This document shows positions 16,344 through 24,985 of a DNA stretch of 38,846 nt, piece by piece. Below the pieces are notes generated by a model. It did no database searches. It saw nothing but the letters and a program-made list of their open reading frames with translations, and was not told the DNA's origin. Positions within the stretch are counted from its first letter, which is position 1. The number at the start of each line of letters is the position of its first letter. Made by a program: the position numbers and the translations under genes. The DNA comes from an uncultured Bacillota bacterium (GTDB taxonomy: Bacteria; Bacillota_I; Bacilli_A; RF39; UBA660), in contig CAMVLZ010000014.1 of the NCBI GenBank assembly GCA_947168485.1, forward strand, positions 1 to 38,846, in the 5' to 3' direction.

Positions 16344-17558
16344 TTATTTTCTAACTAATCTTTTACCATCTTCAACAACATAGTTTCCTAATTCTTGTAC
16401 CCATTCTGATAATGAAGTTATTTTTCTTTTTGGTTTATCTTCTTCTATAGATTCTATTTCAACTGGTTCAGCTGTAATTACTTGTGTATCTTTTCTTGAA
16501 CTTCTTTTTATAGGTTCTTCTAACTTTTGTTTTTCTTCTTCTGATTGAGCTTTTAAATTTTGTTCATGTTTCTTATAATTTTCATAGAACCAATCTACTT
16601 GTTTATCTAAATAATCTGCATATTCTGGATCTTCTAATATAATATAATTTTCTAATCCTTTAAAACAATTTATAACGACAGTTTTTTCTCCGTCTTCTGC
16701 ACTTAATAATATTGAATTGTTGAATTGCATTAGATTATCTTCATTAATACTATCTAATTTAGATGCGATAGCTCTAGAAACAGTTTCAAATGTCGCATCA
16801 TCTTCTAAATCAATTGTATTTGTTAATTCAGATAATTTGCAAGCTACTAAGAATTCTAAATTGTTTTCTCCGGAAACTCTTGTAGGTTCTTCTTTTTTAT
16901 GTTCAATTATCCATTTCTTATTTTCATATTCAATATATTTTTGAATTCTTTCTGCCATTTCTTTATCAATTTCTTTTTCTTCTTCAAGTGTATTGTGTAA
17001 TTCTTTTAATGTTTCTTTTGCTTTTTCTATTTCCATAGGTTTATTCCCTTTCATTTTTATTTCTTCAGCTTTTCTTTTTGCACTTTCTCTGTCTTCTTTA
17101 AATTGTTGCATTTTTTGATATTGGTCATGTATGTTATTTGTAAGTTCTTCTGCATAATCATGATCTGCTTCTGCGATTGCATATTCAATATTTTTATAAA
17201 AATCAATATAATATACTAAGTCATTATCATCATCAAATAATTCAATTGGTTCATCATGTTCTAAAAATTTAGGTTGTCCTATTGCACATAAATATTTAAT
17301 TTTTTGAACTGCCTTTTTTTCTAATTCTTGAATTGTATCTAAATTTTCTATGTCGTAATCTTTAATTATTTCATCAATTCTTTTGTTAATAGCAGCTTGT
17401 ATCTTACTACCTTCATAATCTTCAAAAGACTCATCTATTAACCATTTTCTATTGCTAAGTCCAATTGCTCGATTAAGTTTACTTATAGTTTCGTTATTAT
17501 TTTTTCCTAATAATTTTATCTCATTATGAAGATTATCTATTATTTCTTTTGAATTCAA
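16344..17558 (-). CDS. Unknown protein with a duplicated ~150-residue domain
   Basis: No family recognised. The 404-residue protein is soluble, charged and helical, with no signal or membrane helix. Two halves align with almost no gaps: (ORF-track numbering) KEIIDNLHNEI at 7-17 with KETLKELHNTL at 184-194, NRKWLI at 39-44 with NKKWII at 216-221 (offset 177 throughout), and FYKNIEYAIAEADHDYA at 123-139 with CFKGLENYIILEDPEYA at 301-317 (offset 178-179). A Lys/Glu linker joins them, and a basic tail ends SEWVQELGNYVVEDGKRLVRK. The ORF track starts at GTG, but AAGGGGAGTGA overlaps it and fits a TTG three codons later. It is a single-gene transcript with a good promoter. Confidence 0.75.
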   Translation of the reverse strand: MNSKEIIDNLHNEIKLLGKNNNETISKLNRAIGLSNRKWLIDESFEDYEGSKIQAAINKRIDEIIKDYDIENLDTIQELEKKAVQKIKYLCAIGQPKFLEHDEPIELFDDDNDLVYYIDFYKNIEYAIAEADHDYAEELTNNIHDQYQKMQQFKEDRESAKRKAEEIKMKGNKPMEIEKAKETLKELHNTLEEEKEIDKEMAERIQKYIEYENKKWIIEHKKEEPTRVSGENNLEFLVACKLSELTNTIDLEDDATFETVSRAIASKLDSINEDNLMQFNNSILLSAEDGEKTVVINCFKGLENYIILEDPEYADYLDKQVDWFYENYKKHEQNLKAQSEEEKQKLEEPIKRSSRKDTQVITAEPVEIESIEEDKPKRKITSLSEWVQELGNYVVEDGKRLVRK

Positions 17559-17587
17559 AAGTATCACTCCCCTTAAATATGCTCAGT

Positions 17588-17616
17588 ATTATAACATATT
17601 TTTGTTATTTTGTAAA
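17588..17616 (-). promoter_or_regulatory. Promoter of the duplicated-domain gene
   Basis: TTTACA, 17 nt, TATAAT with TGt before the -10; lies just after the ung stop. Confidence 0.7.
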
Positions 17617-17618
17617 CG

Positions 17619-18281
17619 TTATTCTACTCTCCAGTCTATCTCCATTATACCATTCTTTTTTAAAAAATCATTAGTTTTTGAAAATGGTTTACTTCCAAAG
17701 AATCCATTACGTGCTGAAAATGGTGATGGATGTGCTGATTCTATAACTAAATGTTTAGGATTAGTTATTAAATTCTTCTTACTTCTAGCATAAGCTCCCC
17801 ATAATATAAATACTATTGGAGTTTCTCTTTTATTTAATATTTTTATAACATTATCGGTAAATATTTCCCAACCTCTATCTTTATGTGAAGTTGGTTTATG
17901 TTCTTCTACAGTTAATACTGCATTTAGTAGTAATACTCCTTGTTTAGACCATGGTATTAGTGAGTTTTTCTTAGGAAAAGGAATTCCTAAGTCAGATTCT
18001 AATTCTTTAAATATATTCTTTAGAGAAGGTGGTTTTAATACTTCATTGCTTACTGAAAAAGATAATCCTTCTGCTTGATTAGGTCCATGATATGGATCTT
18101 GTCCTAGAATTACTACTTTTACTTTATTATAGTCAGTATATCTAAATGCATTAAATACTTTATTTTGAGGAGGATATATTGTCTTTTGTTTATATTCTTC
18201 TTTTATAAAGTTTATTAAATTTTTGAAGTATTCTTCATTATACTCACTTGATAATACATTGTCCCATGAATTTCCTATCAT
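17619..18281 (-). CDS. ung: Uracil-DNA glycosylase
   Basis: Removes uracil from DNA as the first step of base excision repair. The 220 residues match family 1. The water-activating motif GQDPYHGPNQAEGLSFSV and the C-terminal HPSPFSARNGFFGSKPFSKTN loop are intact. ATG with AGGTGAT at short spacing, 8 nt after the rlmH stop; last gene of the long transcript that begins at the DHH gene. No strong terminator was seen after it. Confidence 0.98.
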   Translation of the reverse strand: MIGNSWDNVLSSEYNEEYFKNLINFIKEEYKQKTIYPPQNKVFNAFRYTDYNKVKVVILGQDPYHGPNQAEGLSFSVSNEVLKPPSLKNIFKELESDLGIPFPKKNSLIPWSKQGVLLLNAVLTVEEHKPTSHKDRGWEIFTDNVIKILNKRETPIVFILWGAYARSKKNLITNPKHLVIESAHPSPFSARNGFFGSKPFSKTNDFLKKNGIMEIDWRVE

Positions 18282-18289
18282 ATAATCAC

Positions 18290-18745
18290 CTACTTATGAT
18301 ATGATTCATTATTTATAATTTTATAACTTCTATATATTTGTTCTAAAAGATTTATTCTAAATAATTGATGAGGAAAAGTCATTTTAGAAAATGATAATTT
18401 GAAATTACTTCTTTGTTTTACTTCATCACTTAAACCTAAACTTCCTCCTATAACAAATACTATATTAGAATAATTTATTTGTTTATTATCTAAGAATTCA
18501 GCAAATTCTTCAGAAGATAATTCTTTTCCTTCTATTTCTAATGTTATTACATATTCTTTTGAATCAATATGTTTTAATATATTTTGTCCTTCTTCATATA
18601 GTACTTTGTTTTCATCATTATATGATAAGTCTTTTAATTCTATTATTTCTAGTTTTGTATATTTAGAAAGACGTTTTTCATATTCTTTTAAGGCTTCTTT
18701 TAAATAATTTTCTTTTAATCCACCTACACATATTATTTTTATCAT
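18290..18745 (-). CDS. rlmH: 23S rRNA (pseudouridine1915-N3)-methyltransferase
   Basis: SPOUT-class enzyme methylating the pseudouridine at 1915 of 23S rRNA on assembled ribosomes. The 151 residues have the SPOUT knot: FVIGGSLGLSDEVKQR for SAM and the C-terminal FSKMTFPHQLFRINLLEQIYRSYKI. It follows walJ with two bases between, the same walJ-rlmH neighbourhood as Bacillus (yycJ ... rlmH). AGAGGT precedes the ATG. Confidence 0.97.
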   Translation of the reverse strand: MIKIICVGGLKENYLKEALKEYEKRLSKYTKLEIIELKDLSYNDENKVLYEEGQNILKHIDSKEYVITLEIEGKELSSEEFAEFLDNKQINYSNIVFVIGGSLGLSDEVKQRSNFKLSFSKMTFPHQLFRINLLEQIYRSYKIINNESYHK

Positions 18746-18747
18746 AT

Positions 18748-19506
18748 TTATACCTCTATTAATGACGTTCCTTTTGATTGAGATGCGACTATTATTTCTT
18801 TATCACTAATGTAGTCTTTTATTGTAGATAAAGCTAAATCAGGTGTATTGTTTGTTTCACTAAGATGAGCTAATACTATGTACTTTGTGTTGTCTCCTAT
18901 TATCTTTTTTAGATATTTAGCTGTTGTTTCATTTGATAAATGTCCATAATCTGATATAACTCTTTCTTTTAAGAATCTTGGATAAGGTCCATCCATTAAC
19001 ATTTTTTCATCATGATTAGATTCTATTATATATATATCTTTATTTATAATATTATTTAATACTTTTCTATTTAAATAACCTGTATCTGTTATATATACTA
19101 GTTCTTTTGCTTTATATTTTAATTTATATCCTACTGAATATGGTGCATCATGTGAAGTATGTATTAAATTTACTTCTACATCTAATATTTTATCTTCATC
19201 ATCTATAAAGATGCATCTATCTTCTGTTAATTCAGGTACTTCAGTTTTTAATGAATTATACATTTTCTTAGGAATAAATAGTTTTATATTACTTTTCTTT
19301 AATAAAGTACTTAATCCATTGATGTGATCTTTATGATTGTGAGTAATTAATAATCCTGTTATTTCATCACTAGTTATACTTAATTCTTCTAGTGCTTTTG
19401 TTAATTTTTTGTAAGAGATTCCTATATCTATAATTAGTTTTATAAAATCAAGAAGGATAATTGTACAATTACCCTTTGATCCACTTTCTATAACTTTAAT
19501 TTTCAT
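18748..19506 (-). CDS. walJ: WalJ/YycJ-type metallo-beta-lactamase-fold hydrolase
   Basis: A 252-residue MBL-fold protein. The metal motif LITHNHKDHINGL, the later HTSHDAPYSVGY and the HLSETNNTPDLA segment fit the YycJ/WalJ group, associated with wall homeostasis and DNA-related roles in Firmicutes; the substrate is not known. In Bacillus it lies in the walRK operon, but walR, walK, walH and walI are absent here. Its ATG shares a base with the stop of the M23 gene (TAATG) and has no clear ribosome site, so it probably depends on translational coupling to the M23 gene. Confidence 0.9.
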   Translation of the reverse strand: MKIKVIESGSKGNCTIILLDFIKLIIDIGISYKKLTKALEELSITSDEITGLLITHNHKDHINGLSTLLKKSNIKLFIPKKMYNSLKTEVPELTEDRCIFIDDEDKILDVEVNLIHTSHDAPYSVGYKLKYKAKELVYITDTGYLNRKVLNNIINKDIYIIESNHDEKMLMDGPYPRFLKERVISDYGHLSNETTAKYLKKIIGDNTKYIVLAHLSETNNTPDLALSTIKDYISDKEIIVASQSKGTSLIEV

Positions 19507-21014
19507 TAATATACACTCATAGCATTAAATGCTCTTGATCCTCCATGGTAAGGGAATCCTCTCCACATACCAAAGTGTAAGTGAACTCCTGTAGCAAATC
19601 CTGTTTGACCCATTGCACCAATAACTTGTCCTTTTGATACATTGTCTCCTACTTTAACTATTTTTCTTGATAGATGGGCATAAAGTGTATAATATCCATT
19701 ATGGTGATCTATAGTTACATATATACCATTATCAAACTTTTGTGATGATTGAACTACTGTTCCTGCTTGAGCAGCAAATATATTTGAACCATATCCACAT
19801 CCAGCTATATCTGTTCCATCATGTAATACTCCCCAACGATATCCGAATGGTGATGATACAGATGAACAAGTTGCTGGCCATCCCCAAGTTCCTTTAGTTT
19901 TAACAGCATCTCCATATCCAGGTCCTGTATAAGTTCCCCATCCTCCACCAGATGGACGTTTTTTAGTACCTTTTATTATTATTTCTTTAATAGGTTCTTT
20001 TACTACTTCTTTATTTACAGTTACTGTATTTGATATTTCTCCGTTAATCATTTGTACTTTTTGAGTTACTATGTTTTCTCCATTAACTCCTTTTTGTTTA
20101 GTTTCAGAGAAATCAGTATATTTATTCTTATTATATTTAGTTTCAGTTGTATAGTGTTGTTGTTCTCTTTTTACTACATGATCTTCTTCTACTATTTCTA
20201 GTTGTGGTTTGATTATTCCTACTTTTAATTGTTGTCCTGGATATAAAAGAGTATTCTTATCTGTTATATCAGGATTAGCAACCATAAGTTCTTCTGTAGA
20301 CATTTTATTATTGAATGCTACATCTTCTAGAGTATCTCCTTTTTTTACTTTATATACTTTAGAATCTTCAGTAGTACCAAATACTAAGTATTTAGTTAAT
20401 TCCTCTGAGTCTGTATATATTTTTTCATCTACTGGAACTTTTATCTTTTTAATAGTTACTTTATTTTTAATATAAATATTTTCTATTATTTTACCTACTT
20501 CTTTTATTTCTTCTTGTTTATCTTCTTTATATGTATTAAAACTTTCTGCTGATACAAATGATTTAGCAGTATTCTCTGCTGAATCAGTAAATACATTCTT
20601 TTTTAATACATATATTTTTTGAGTTTTAGTTTTTGATTTTTCTTTGTCATTACTTTTTGTAACTCCATTTATCTTTACAACATATCCATTAATAGTAAAT
20701 GGTGATATGTTAGCTATTTTGTTATAGATTGATTCTGTAGATAAAATATTATTACTATAAGTAGTTTCTTCAATAATTGATAATTCACTAGGAGCATATA
20801 CTTTTTTAACTTTATATTTCTTTTTTACTTCTTCTTGTTTTTCATCTATATATTTATTTAGATCTTCTTTAGATTTAATTAAACCTAATGAAACTCCTTT
20901 TAAATATACTCTATATACTTTATGAGGTTTAGTTAAATATTTAGTTGTAAAACCTAGTGTTATTGGTATTAACAATATGGTTAATAATAAAACTAATTTT
21001 ATTTTATTGTTCAT
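19506..21014 (-). CDS. M23 peptidoglycan endopeptidase with LysM and G5 domains
   Basis: A 502-residue envelope protein. An N-terminal membrane anchor or uncleaved signal (about 5-25) is followed by an extended region, a LysM wall-binding domain (about 218-266, KVYKVKKGDTLEDVAFNNKMS...), a G5 domain (about 270-355) and a C-terminal LytM/M23 domain (about 385-490). Zinc ligands are visible: H and D in LHDGTDIAG and HLHF in GVHLHFGMW, so it should be active. It probably cuts peptide cross-links during growth. It starts inside the end of dnaB (11-nt overlap) with GGAGGG, and is coupled to walJ downstream. It takes the place walRK has in Bacillus. Confidence 0.93.
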   Translation of the reverse strand: MNNKIKLVLLLTILLIPITLGFTTKYLTKPHKVYRVYLKGVSLGLIKSKEDLNKYIDEKQEEVKKKYKVKKVYAPSELSIIEETTYSNNILSTESIYNKIANISPFTINGYVVKINGVTKSNDKEKSKTKTQKIYVLKKNVFTDSAENTAKSFVSAESFNTYKEDKQEEIKEVGKIIENIYIKNKVTIKKIKVPVDEKIYTDSEELTKYLVFGTTEDSKVYKVKKGDTLEDVAFNNKMSTEELMVANPDITDKNTLLYPGQQLKVGIIKPQLEIVEEDHVVKREQQHYTTETKYNKNKYTDFSETKQKGVNGENIVTQKVQMINGEISNTVTVNKEVVKEPIKEIIIKGTKKRPSGGGWGTYTGPGYGDAVKTKGTWGWPATCSSVSSPFGYRWGVLHDGTDIAGCGYGSNIFAAQAGTVVQSSQKFDNGIYVTIDHHNGYYTLYAHLSRKIVKVGDNVSKGQVIGAMGQTGFATGVHLHFGMWRGFPYHGGSRAFNAMSVY

Positions 21015-22368
21015 TGTTTCCCTCCACCTTTTTTTGTTCTTTTCTTAGATTTAAGAATGTAGATGTATTCTTTTTAAATAGTAATTCTATTGTCGCTGTA
21101 GGTCCATTACGATGTTTTCCTATAATGAATTCACTTAAACTATTATTATCTTCTGTTCTAGATTCTTTATTATAATAGTCATCTCTATATAAGAATCCTA
21201 CTATATCAGCATCTTGTTCAATTGAACCTGATTCTCTTAAATCACTCATTATTGGTCTTTTATCTTCTCTAGATTCTACCGAACGAGAAAGTTGTGATAA
21301 TGCTATGATAGGTACATTTAATTCTAAAGCTAATGTCTTTAAACTTCTTGATATATCTGAAACTTCTTGTTGTCTATTTGTACCATAGTTTTTACCACCA
21401 GAAATTAATTGTAAATAATCTATTACTACTAGAGCAAGTCCTTGTTCAGATGAAGCTAATCTTCTACATTTTGCTCTAATATCACCTATTGTTATACCTG
21501 ATGTGTCATCTAATACTAAATTAGTTTGATTTAATTGAGCAATTGCTTCGCTTACTCTTTTCCAATCTTCATTCATTAGATTACCTGTTCTTAGTTTGTA
21601 AGCATCAATTTGTCCTTTTGATGAAATAATACGAGTTGCTAATTGTTCTGCAGGCATTTCTAAGTTAAATACAGCTACTGCTTTTTCTTGTGTTTGTGCA
21701 ACATGAGTTGCAATATTTAGGGCAAAAGCTGTTTTACCCATAGCAGGTCTTGCGGCTATAATTATTAATTCACTACCATGTAATCCTGTAGTTAATTTAT
21801 CTAAATCATATAAACCTGTAGATAATCCTGTTATAGTATTTTTATTTTCAGCTAAAAATTCTAAATTTGCTTCTGTTTTATTAAGAATATCTTTTATACT
21901 TCTAAATTCACTAGATTTTCTATTTTTTACAATATCTAGTATTTTCTTTTCTGAATTATCTAATACATCATTAATAGGTTCTTCAGTATTATAACCATCT
22001 GTAGCGATTTCTTCTGCTGTTTGGATTAGATTTCTTAATATTGAAGCATCTTCTACTGTTTTTATATAGAAATCTATATTTGTTGCTGTTGGAACGTAAT
22101 CTACTATTTCAGTTAAGTATTCTACTCCACCAACCTCTGTTAATATTTTTTTCTTTTTTAATCTTGATGTTACTGTAGTAATATCTAGGGGGATTTGTTC
22201 TTCCATTAATTCTACCAATGTAGTAAATATCTTACTATTTTTATCACTATAAAAAGATTCAGCAGTTAAGTTTTCACTTGCTTTTTGTAGTGCATATTTT
22301 GATAAGAAACAAGCTCCTAAAACTGATTCTTCAGCTTCTAAATTATTAGGTAGTTGTTTTAATGGCAT
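21004..22368 (-). CDS. dnaB: Replicative DNA helicase
   Basis: Hexameric 5'-3' fork helicase (called DnaC in Bacillus). The 454 residues hold the N-terminal DnaB domain (10-110), the linker and the RecA-like ATPase with Walker A AARPAMGKTAFALNIA, Walker B LVVIDYLQLISG and the SDLRESGSIEQDAD segment. No intein is inserted. ATG follows AGAGGTGAT and lies 10 nt after the rplI stop. The rplI-dnaB order is the same as in Bacillus. Confidence 0.99.
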   Translation of the reverse strand: MPLKQLPNNLEAEESVLGACFLSKYALQKASENLTAESFYSDKNSKIFTTLVELMEEQIPLDITTVTSRLKKKKILTEVGGVEYLTEIVDYVPTATNIDFYIKTVEDASILRNLIQTAEEIATDGYNTEEPINDVLDNSEKKILDIVKNRKSSEFRSIKDILNKTEANLEFLAENKNTITGLSTGLYDLDKLTTGLHGSELIIIAARPAMGKTAFALNIATHVAQTQEKAVAVFNLEMPAEQLATRIISSKGQIDAYKLRTGNLMNEDWKRVSEAIAQLNQTNLVLDDTSGITIGDIRAKCRRLASSEQGLALVVIDYLQLISGGKNYGTNRQQEVSDISRSLKTLALELNVPIIALSQLSRSVESREDKRPIMSDLRESGSIEQDADIVGFLYRDDYYNKESRTEDNNSLSEFIIGKHRNGPTATIELLFKKNTSTFLNLRKEQKKVEGNNEQ

Positions 22369-22378
22369 ATTATCACCT

Positions 22379-22819
22379 CTACTTTACTAAATGTACTTTT
22401 ACAGTTGCTATAACTTTTGGATATAATTCTATATCTACTTTATGAAACCCTAATGTAGATATAGAGTTATCTAATTTAATCATGTTTTTCTCTATTTTTA
22501 TATTGTTTTTTGCTAGTTCATCTTTAATTTGTTTTGGACTTATACTTCCAAATACTTTGTCTCCTTGACCTGTTTTTACTTGGAATTCTAAAGTCATTTT
22601 ATCTATTTTTTCTTTTAGAGCTAAAGCTTCTTCTTTAGCTTTTTTATCACTTTCTTTTTTCTCTTTTTGTTCTTTTTCTAATTGTCTTAAAGATTCAGTT
22701 GTCTTTAATACGGCATATCCTTTTTTTATAAGGAAATTTTCAGCGTATCCAGTTTTAACATCTTTAATGTCTCCCTTTTTACCTTGTCCTCTTAAATCTT
22801 TAATGAAAATTACTTCCAT
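22379..22819 (-). CDS. rplI: Ribosomal protein L9
   Basis: 50S protein with two globular domains on a long helix. The 146 residues include the N-domain (EVIFIKDLRGQGKKGDIKDVKTGYAENFLIKKGYA) and a Lys/Glu connecting helix (about 55-75), then the C-domain. The ATG shares a base with the DHH gene stop (TAATG) and GAGGAGG lies within that gene, so translation is coupled. Confidence 0.98.
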   Translation of the reverse strand: MEVIFIKDLRGQGKKGDIKDVKTGYAENFLIKKGYAVLKTTESLRQLEKEQKEKKESDKKAKEEALALKEKIDKMTLEFQVKTGQGDKVFGSISPKQIKDELAKNNIKIEKNMIKLDNSISTLGFHKVDIELYPKVIATVKVHLVK

Positions 22820-23805
22820 TATTTTACCTCCTCTTCAATTATTTCTTTTAACTTATCATGAACTTTACTTATTTTATCTTCATTAACAACTGCTGCTCCA
22901 TGATAAGTATCTCCTCCTCCATTAAAATTTGATAATATTTTGTTTATATCAAAATTTCCTAAACTACGTGCACTTATACCTATTTGTGTTTTTGATATTT
23001 TTGATATAACGAATGATGCTTCTATATTATTAAAATATAATAAAGTATCTGCTGTTTTAGCAATATCTTCTCTGCGATATATAGTATATGGAGTTGCTTT
23101 AGTTATTGCTATCTTATTATCAATTATTTCTATATTAGTTAACATTTTTTCTCTTTCAATATACTCATTAATATCTTGTTTTAATAAGTATTGAACTTTT
23201 TGAGCACTTGCTCCTAAACATGATAAATAATATGCACAATAGTATGTTTCTTGTGTTGTTTTTAAAGTAAAGTTGTTTGTATCTAATACTATTCCTGCTA
23301 GTAAAACTGTAGAATAATATGGATCTAGTTCTACTTCATATGCTTCTAATAAATTAACAATCATCTCACAAGTACTTGATACTTCTGTATCTATAATTTC
23401 AACTGTATTTTTAATTGTAGTTGTTCCTTTATTATGATGATCTATTATCATTTTATTAGAAAATAACTTTAATGCATCTTCTGATTGTACTAGTTCTTTT
23501 TTATTTGTATCACATATTATTAATAAGTTTTTCTTTTTATTTTTATGTAAATTTTTTTCTATTTCTTCTTCTTTTACTATGTTTAAACATCCAGTTAATT
23601 CTTTTAATACTTTTTCTACTCCTAATTCATATTTCTTTTCTTCTATGATTATGAAGCAATTTTTATTCTTTTTAGATAATATTTCATATAGACCTATAGT
23701 ACTTCCTAAAGCATCTAGATCTAAATTTTTATGAGCCATAAGAAAAATATTCTTTGCTTTTCTTATTTCTCTCATTATTTGTTTTTTATTCTCTACTATT
23801 CCCAT
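22819..23805 (-). CDS. GdpP-like DHH-DHHA1 phosphodiesterase without sensor domains
   Basis: A soluble 328-residue DHH family protein at the GdpP (YybT) locus, between rpsR and rplI. GdpP degrades c-di-AMP and normally has about 650 residues: two membrane helices, PAS and a degenerate GGDEF, then DHH-DHHA1. Only the last part is present here. Motifs: AHKNLDLDALGS, ICDTN, IIDHHNKG, and a C-terminal GGGDTYHGAA in place of the usual GGGGH. c-di-AMP or pApA/nanoRNA cleavage are both possible. The second ATG (23805) is chosen because GGAGG touches the first one directly. First gene of a seven-gene transcript. Confidence 0.85.
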   Translation of the reverse strand: MGIVENKKQIMREIRKAKNIFLMAHKNLDLDALGSTIGLYEILSKKNKNCFIIIEEKKYELGVEKVLKELTGCLNIVKEEEIEKNLHKNKKKNLLIICDTNKKELVQSEDALKLFSNKMIIDHHNKGTTTIKNTVEIIDTEVSSTCEMIVNLLEAYEVELDPYYSTVLLAGIVLDTNNFTLKTTQETYYCAYYLSCLGASAQKVQYLLKQDINEYIEREKMLTNIEIIDNKIAITKATPYTIYRREDIAKTADTLLYFNNIEASFVISKISKTQIGISARSLGNFDINKILSNFNGGGDTYHGAAVVNEDKISKVHDKLKEIIEEEVK

Positions 23806-23839
23806 CTTCATCCTCCATAGTCGTACTTCCTCAATATAT

Positions 23840-23868
23840 ATTTTACTATGTTTGTAGGAATATTACAA
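23840..23868 (-). promoter_or_regulatory. Promoter of the DHH-rplI-dnaB-M23-walJ-rlmH-ung operon
   Basis: TTGTAA, 17 nt, TAAAAT on the minus strand, just beyond the rpsR terminator. Confidence 0.55.
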
Positions 23869-23884
23869 ATAATTATAAATAAAA

Positions 23885-23907
23885 AAAGTAGTATTAAATA
23901 CTACTTT
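23885..23907 (-). terminator. rpsR terminator containing the rpsR stop codon
   Basis: Minus strand: AAAGTAGTA-TTTAA-TACTACTTT then T-run; the rpsR stop TAG lies in the left arm. Confidence 0.85.
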
Positions 23908-24119
23908 GTATATGGTAAAACAGCAATAGCACGTGCTCTTTTAATTTCTTTAGCAATAACTCTTTGATGACGAGCGCATGTACCAGTGATTCTTCTTGGA
24001 ACAATTCTTCCTCTTTCATTAATATATCTTCTTAAAGATTCAGGATCTTTATAATCAACTGTTTTTCCAGTACATAATTGACATACTTTTTTTCTTCTTC
24101 TATTGTTAAACTCTGCCAT
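23901..24119 (-). CDS. rpsR: Ribosomal protein S18
   Basis: 30S protein that forms a heterodimer with S6. The 72 residues include CQLC and a later Cys in GTCARHQR, the zinc-type (C+) form. AAAAGGAGG precedes the ATG, 12 nt after ssb. Third gene of rpsF-ssb-rpsR, the standard order, so the S6 partner is in the same transcript. Confidence 0.98.
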   Translation of the reverse strand: MAEFNNRRRKKVCQLCTGKTVDYKDPESLRRYINERGRIVPRRITGTCARHQRVIAKEIKRARAIAVLPYTK

Positions 24120-24131
24120 GATAACCTCCTT

Positions 24132-24611
24132 TTAAAATGGTAATTCATCATCGCTTATTTCTATATTTTGACCAAAGTCTGCAAAAGGATTAGTATCTAC
24201 ACTAGTACTTTTTGCAGCAGAATCATCAGTAAAATCATATGGTGTTGGTTCTGATGATGAACTATTATTTGATTGATTTGCATTATTAGAGTTTTTAGTT
24301 CCTAAAAATTCTACAGAATTTGCGATAACTTCAGTAACATATCTTTTTTGACCATTTTGATCATCATAATTTCTTACTTGAATTCTTCCTTCAACAGCAA
24401 CTTGTGATCCTTTTGTTAAATAATTTTTAACATTTTCAGCTTGTTTATTCCATACAACAACTGGTATAAAATCAGCTTCACGTTCTCCACTTTGTCCTGT
24501 AAAAGCTCTATCAACAGCAATAGTAAAATTGCATACTGCTGAGTTATTTCCAGAAGTATATCTTAATTCTGGATCTCTAGTTAATCTTCCTATTAAAACT
24601 ACTCTATTCAT
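24132..24611 (-). CDS. ssb: Single-stranded DNA-binding protein
   Basis: Coats single-stranded DNA at forks and repair sites. The 159 residues comprise an OB-fold (1-105, MNRVVLIGRLTRDPELRYT), a Ser/Asn-rich linker and the acidic tip ISDDELPF that recruits partner proteins. ATG with AGAGGT. Lies between rpsF and rpsR as in Bacillus, so it follows the ribosomal leader control of that operon. Confidence 0.98.
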   Translation of the reverse strand: MNRVVLIGRLTRDPELRYTSGNNSAVCNFTIAVDRAFTGQSGEREADFIPVVVWNKQAENVKNYLTKGSQVAVEGRIQVRNYDDQNGQKRYVTEVIANSVEFLGTKNSNNANQSNNSSSSEPTPYDFTDDSAAKSTSVDTNPFADFGQNIEISDDELPF

Positions 24612-24625
24612 ACAATACCTCTTTA

Positions 24626-24919
24626 TTAATTATTTTCATTTACTCTTACTACTAAGTGACGAAGTAAGTTTTCATTAATTCTTACTACGTGGTCAAATTC
24701 ATCGATAGCTTCTTTATTAGCTTCTACTTCAAATAAGAAGTAGTATCCTGATTTAAATTTCTTAATTTCATAAGCTAATTCTTTTTGACCCATTGCTTTT
24801 TCTGATAAGATTTTTGCTTTATTAGAAGTTAATACTTCTTTTAATTCTTCAGCTGTTTTATTAATTTCAGTTTCTTCCATATCAGGTCTAACAATAAATG
24901 TTATTTCGTAATTAGTCAT
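24626..24919 (-). CDS. rpsF: Ribosomal protein S6
   Basis: 30S protein, partner of S18. The 97 residues start MTNYEITFIVRPDMEE and contain the QKELAYEIKKFKSGYYFLFE and RINENLLRHLVVR segments of the family. A strong AAAAGGAGGTG ribosome site precedes the ATG and can pair with a CTCCTT in the leader, so its translation is probably regulated. First gene of rpsF-ssb-rpsR. Confidence 0.98.
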   Translation of the reverse strand: MTNYEITFIVRPDMEETEINKTAEELKEVLTSNKAKILSEKAMGQKELAYEIKKFKSGYYFLFEVEANKEAIDEFDHVVRINENLLRHLVVRVNENN

Positions 24920-24925
24920 GACTAC

Positions 24926-24980
24926 ACCTCCTTTTGGACTAATGGGTACTTGAAAGTACCAAGGAGTATTAAAATACTCG
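24926..24980 (-). ncRNA. Candidate S6:S18 autoregulatory leader of rpsF
   Basis: Minus-strand leader: hairpin A (GAGTATT/AATACTC, plus 24964-24979), hairpin B (GGTACT/AGTACC, plus 24945-24960), and CTCCTTGG (24959-24966) that can pair with CCAAAAGGAG covering the ribosome site (24926-24938). The CTC of hairpin A is shared with that long-range helix, so the structures exclude each other. rpsF leaders that bind S6:S18 are known; I did not verify their conserved motif here. Confidence 0.55.
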
Positions 24981-24985
24981 TATGT

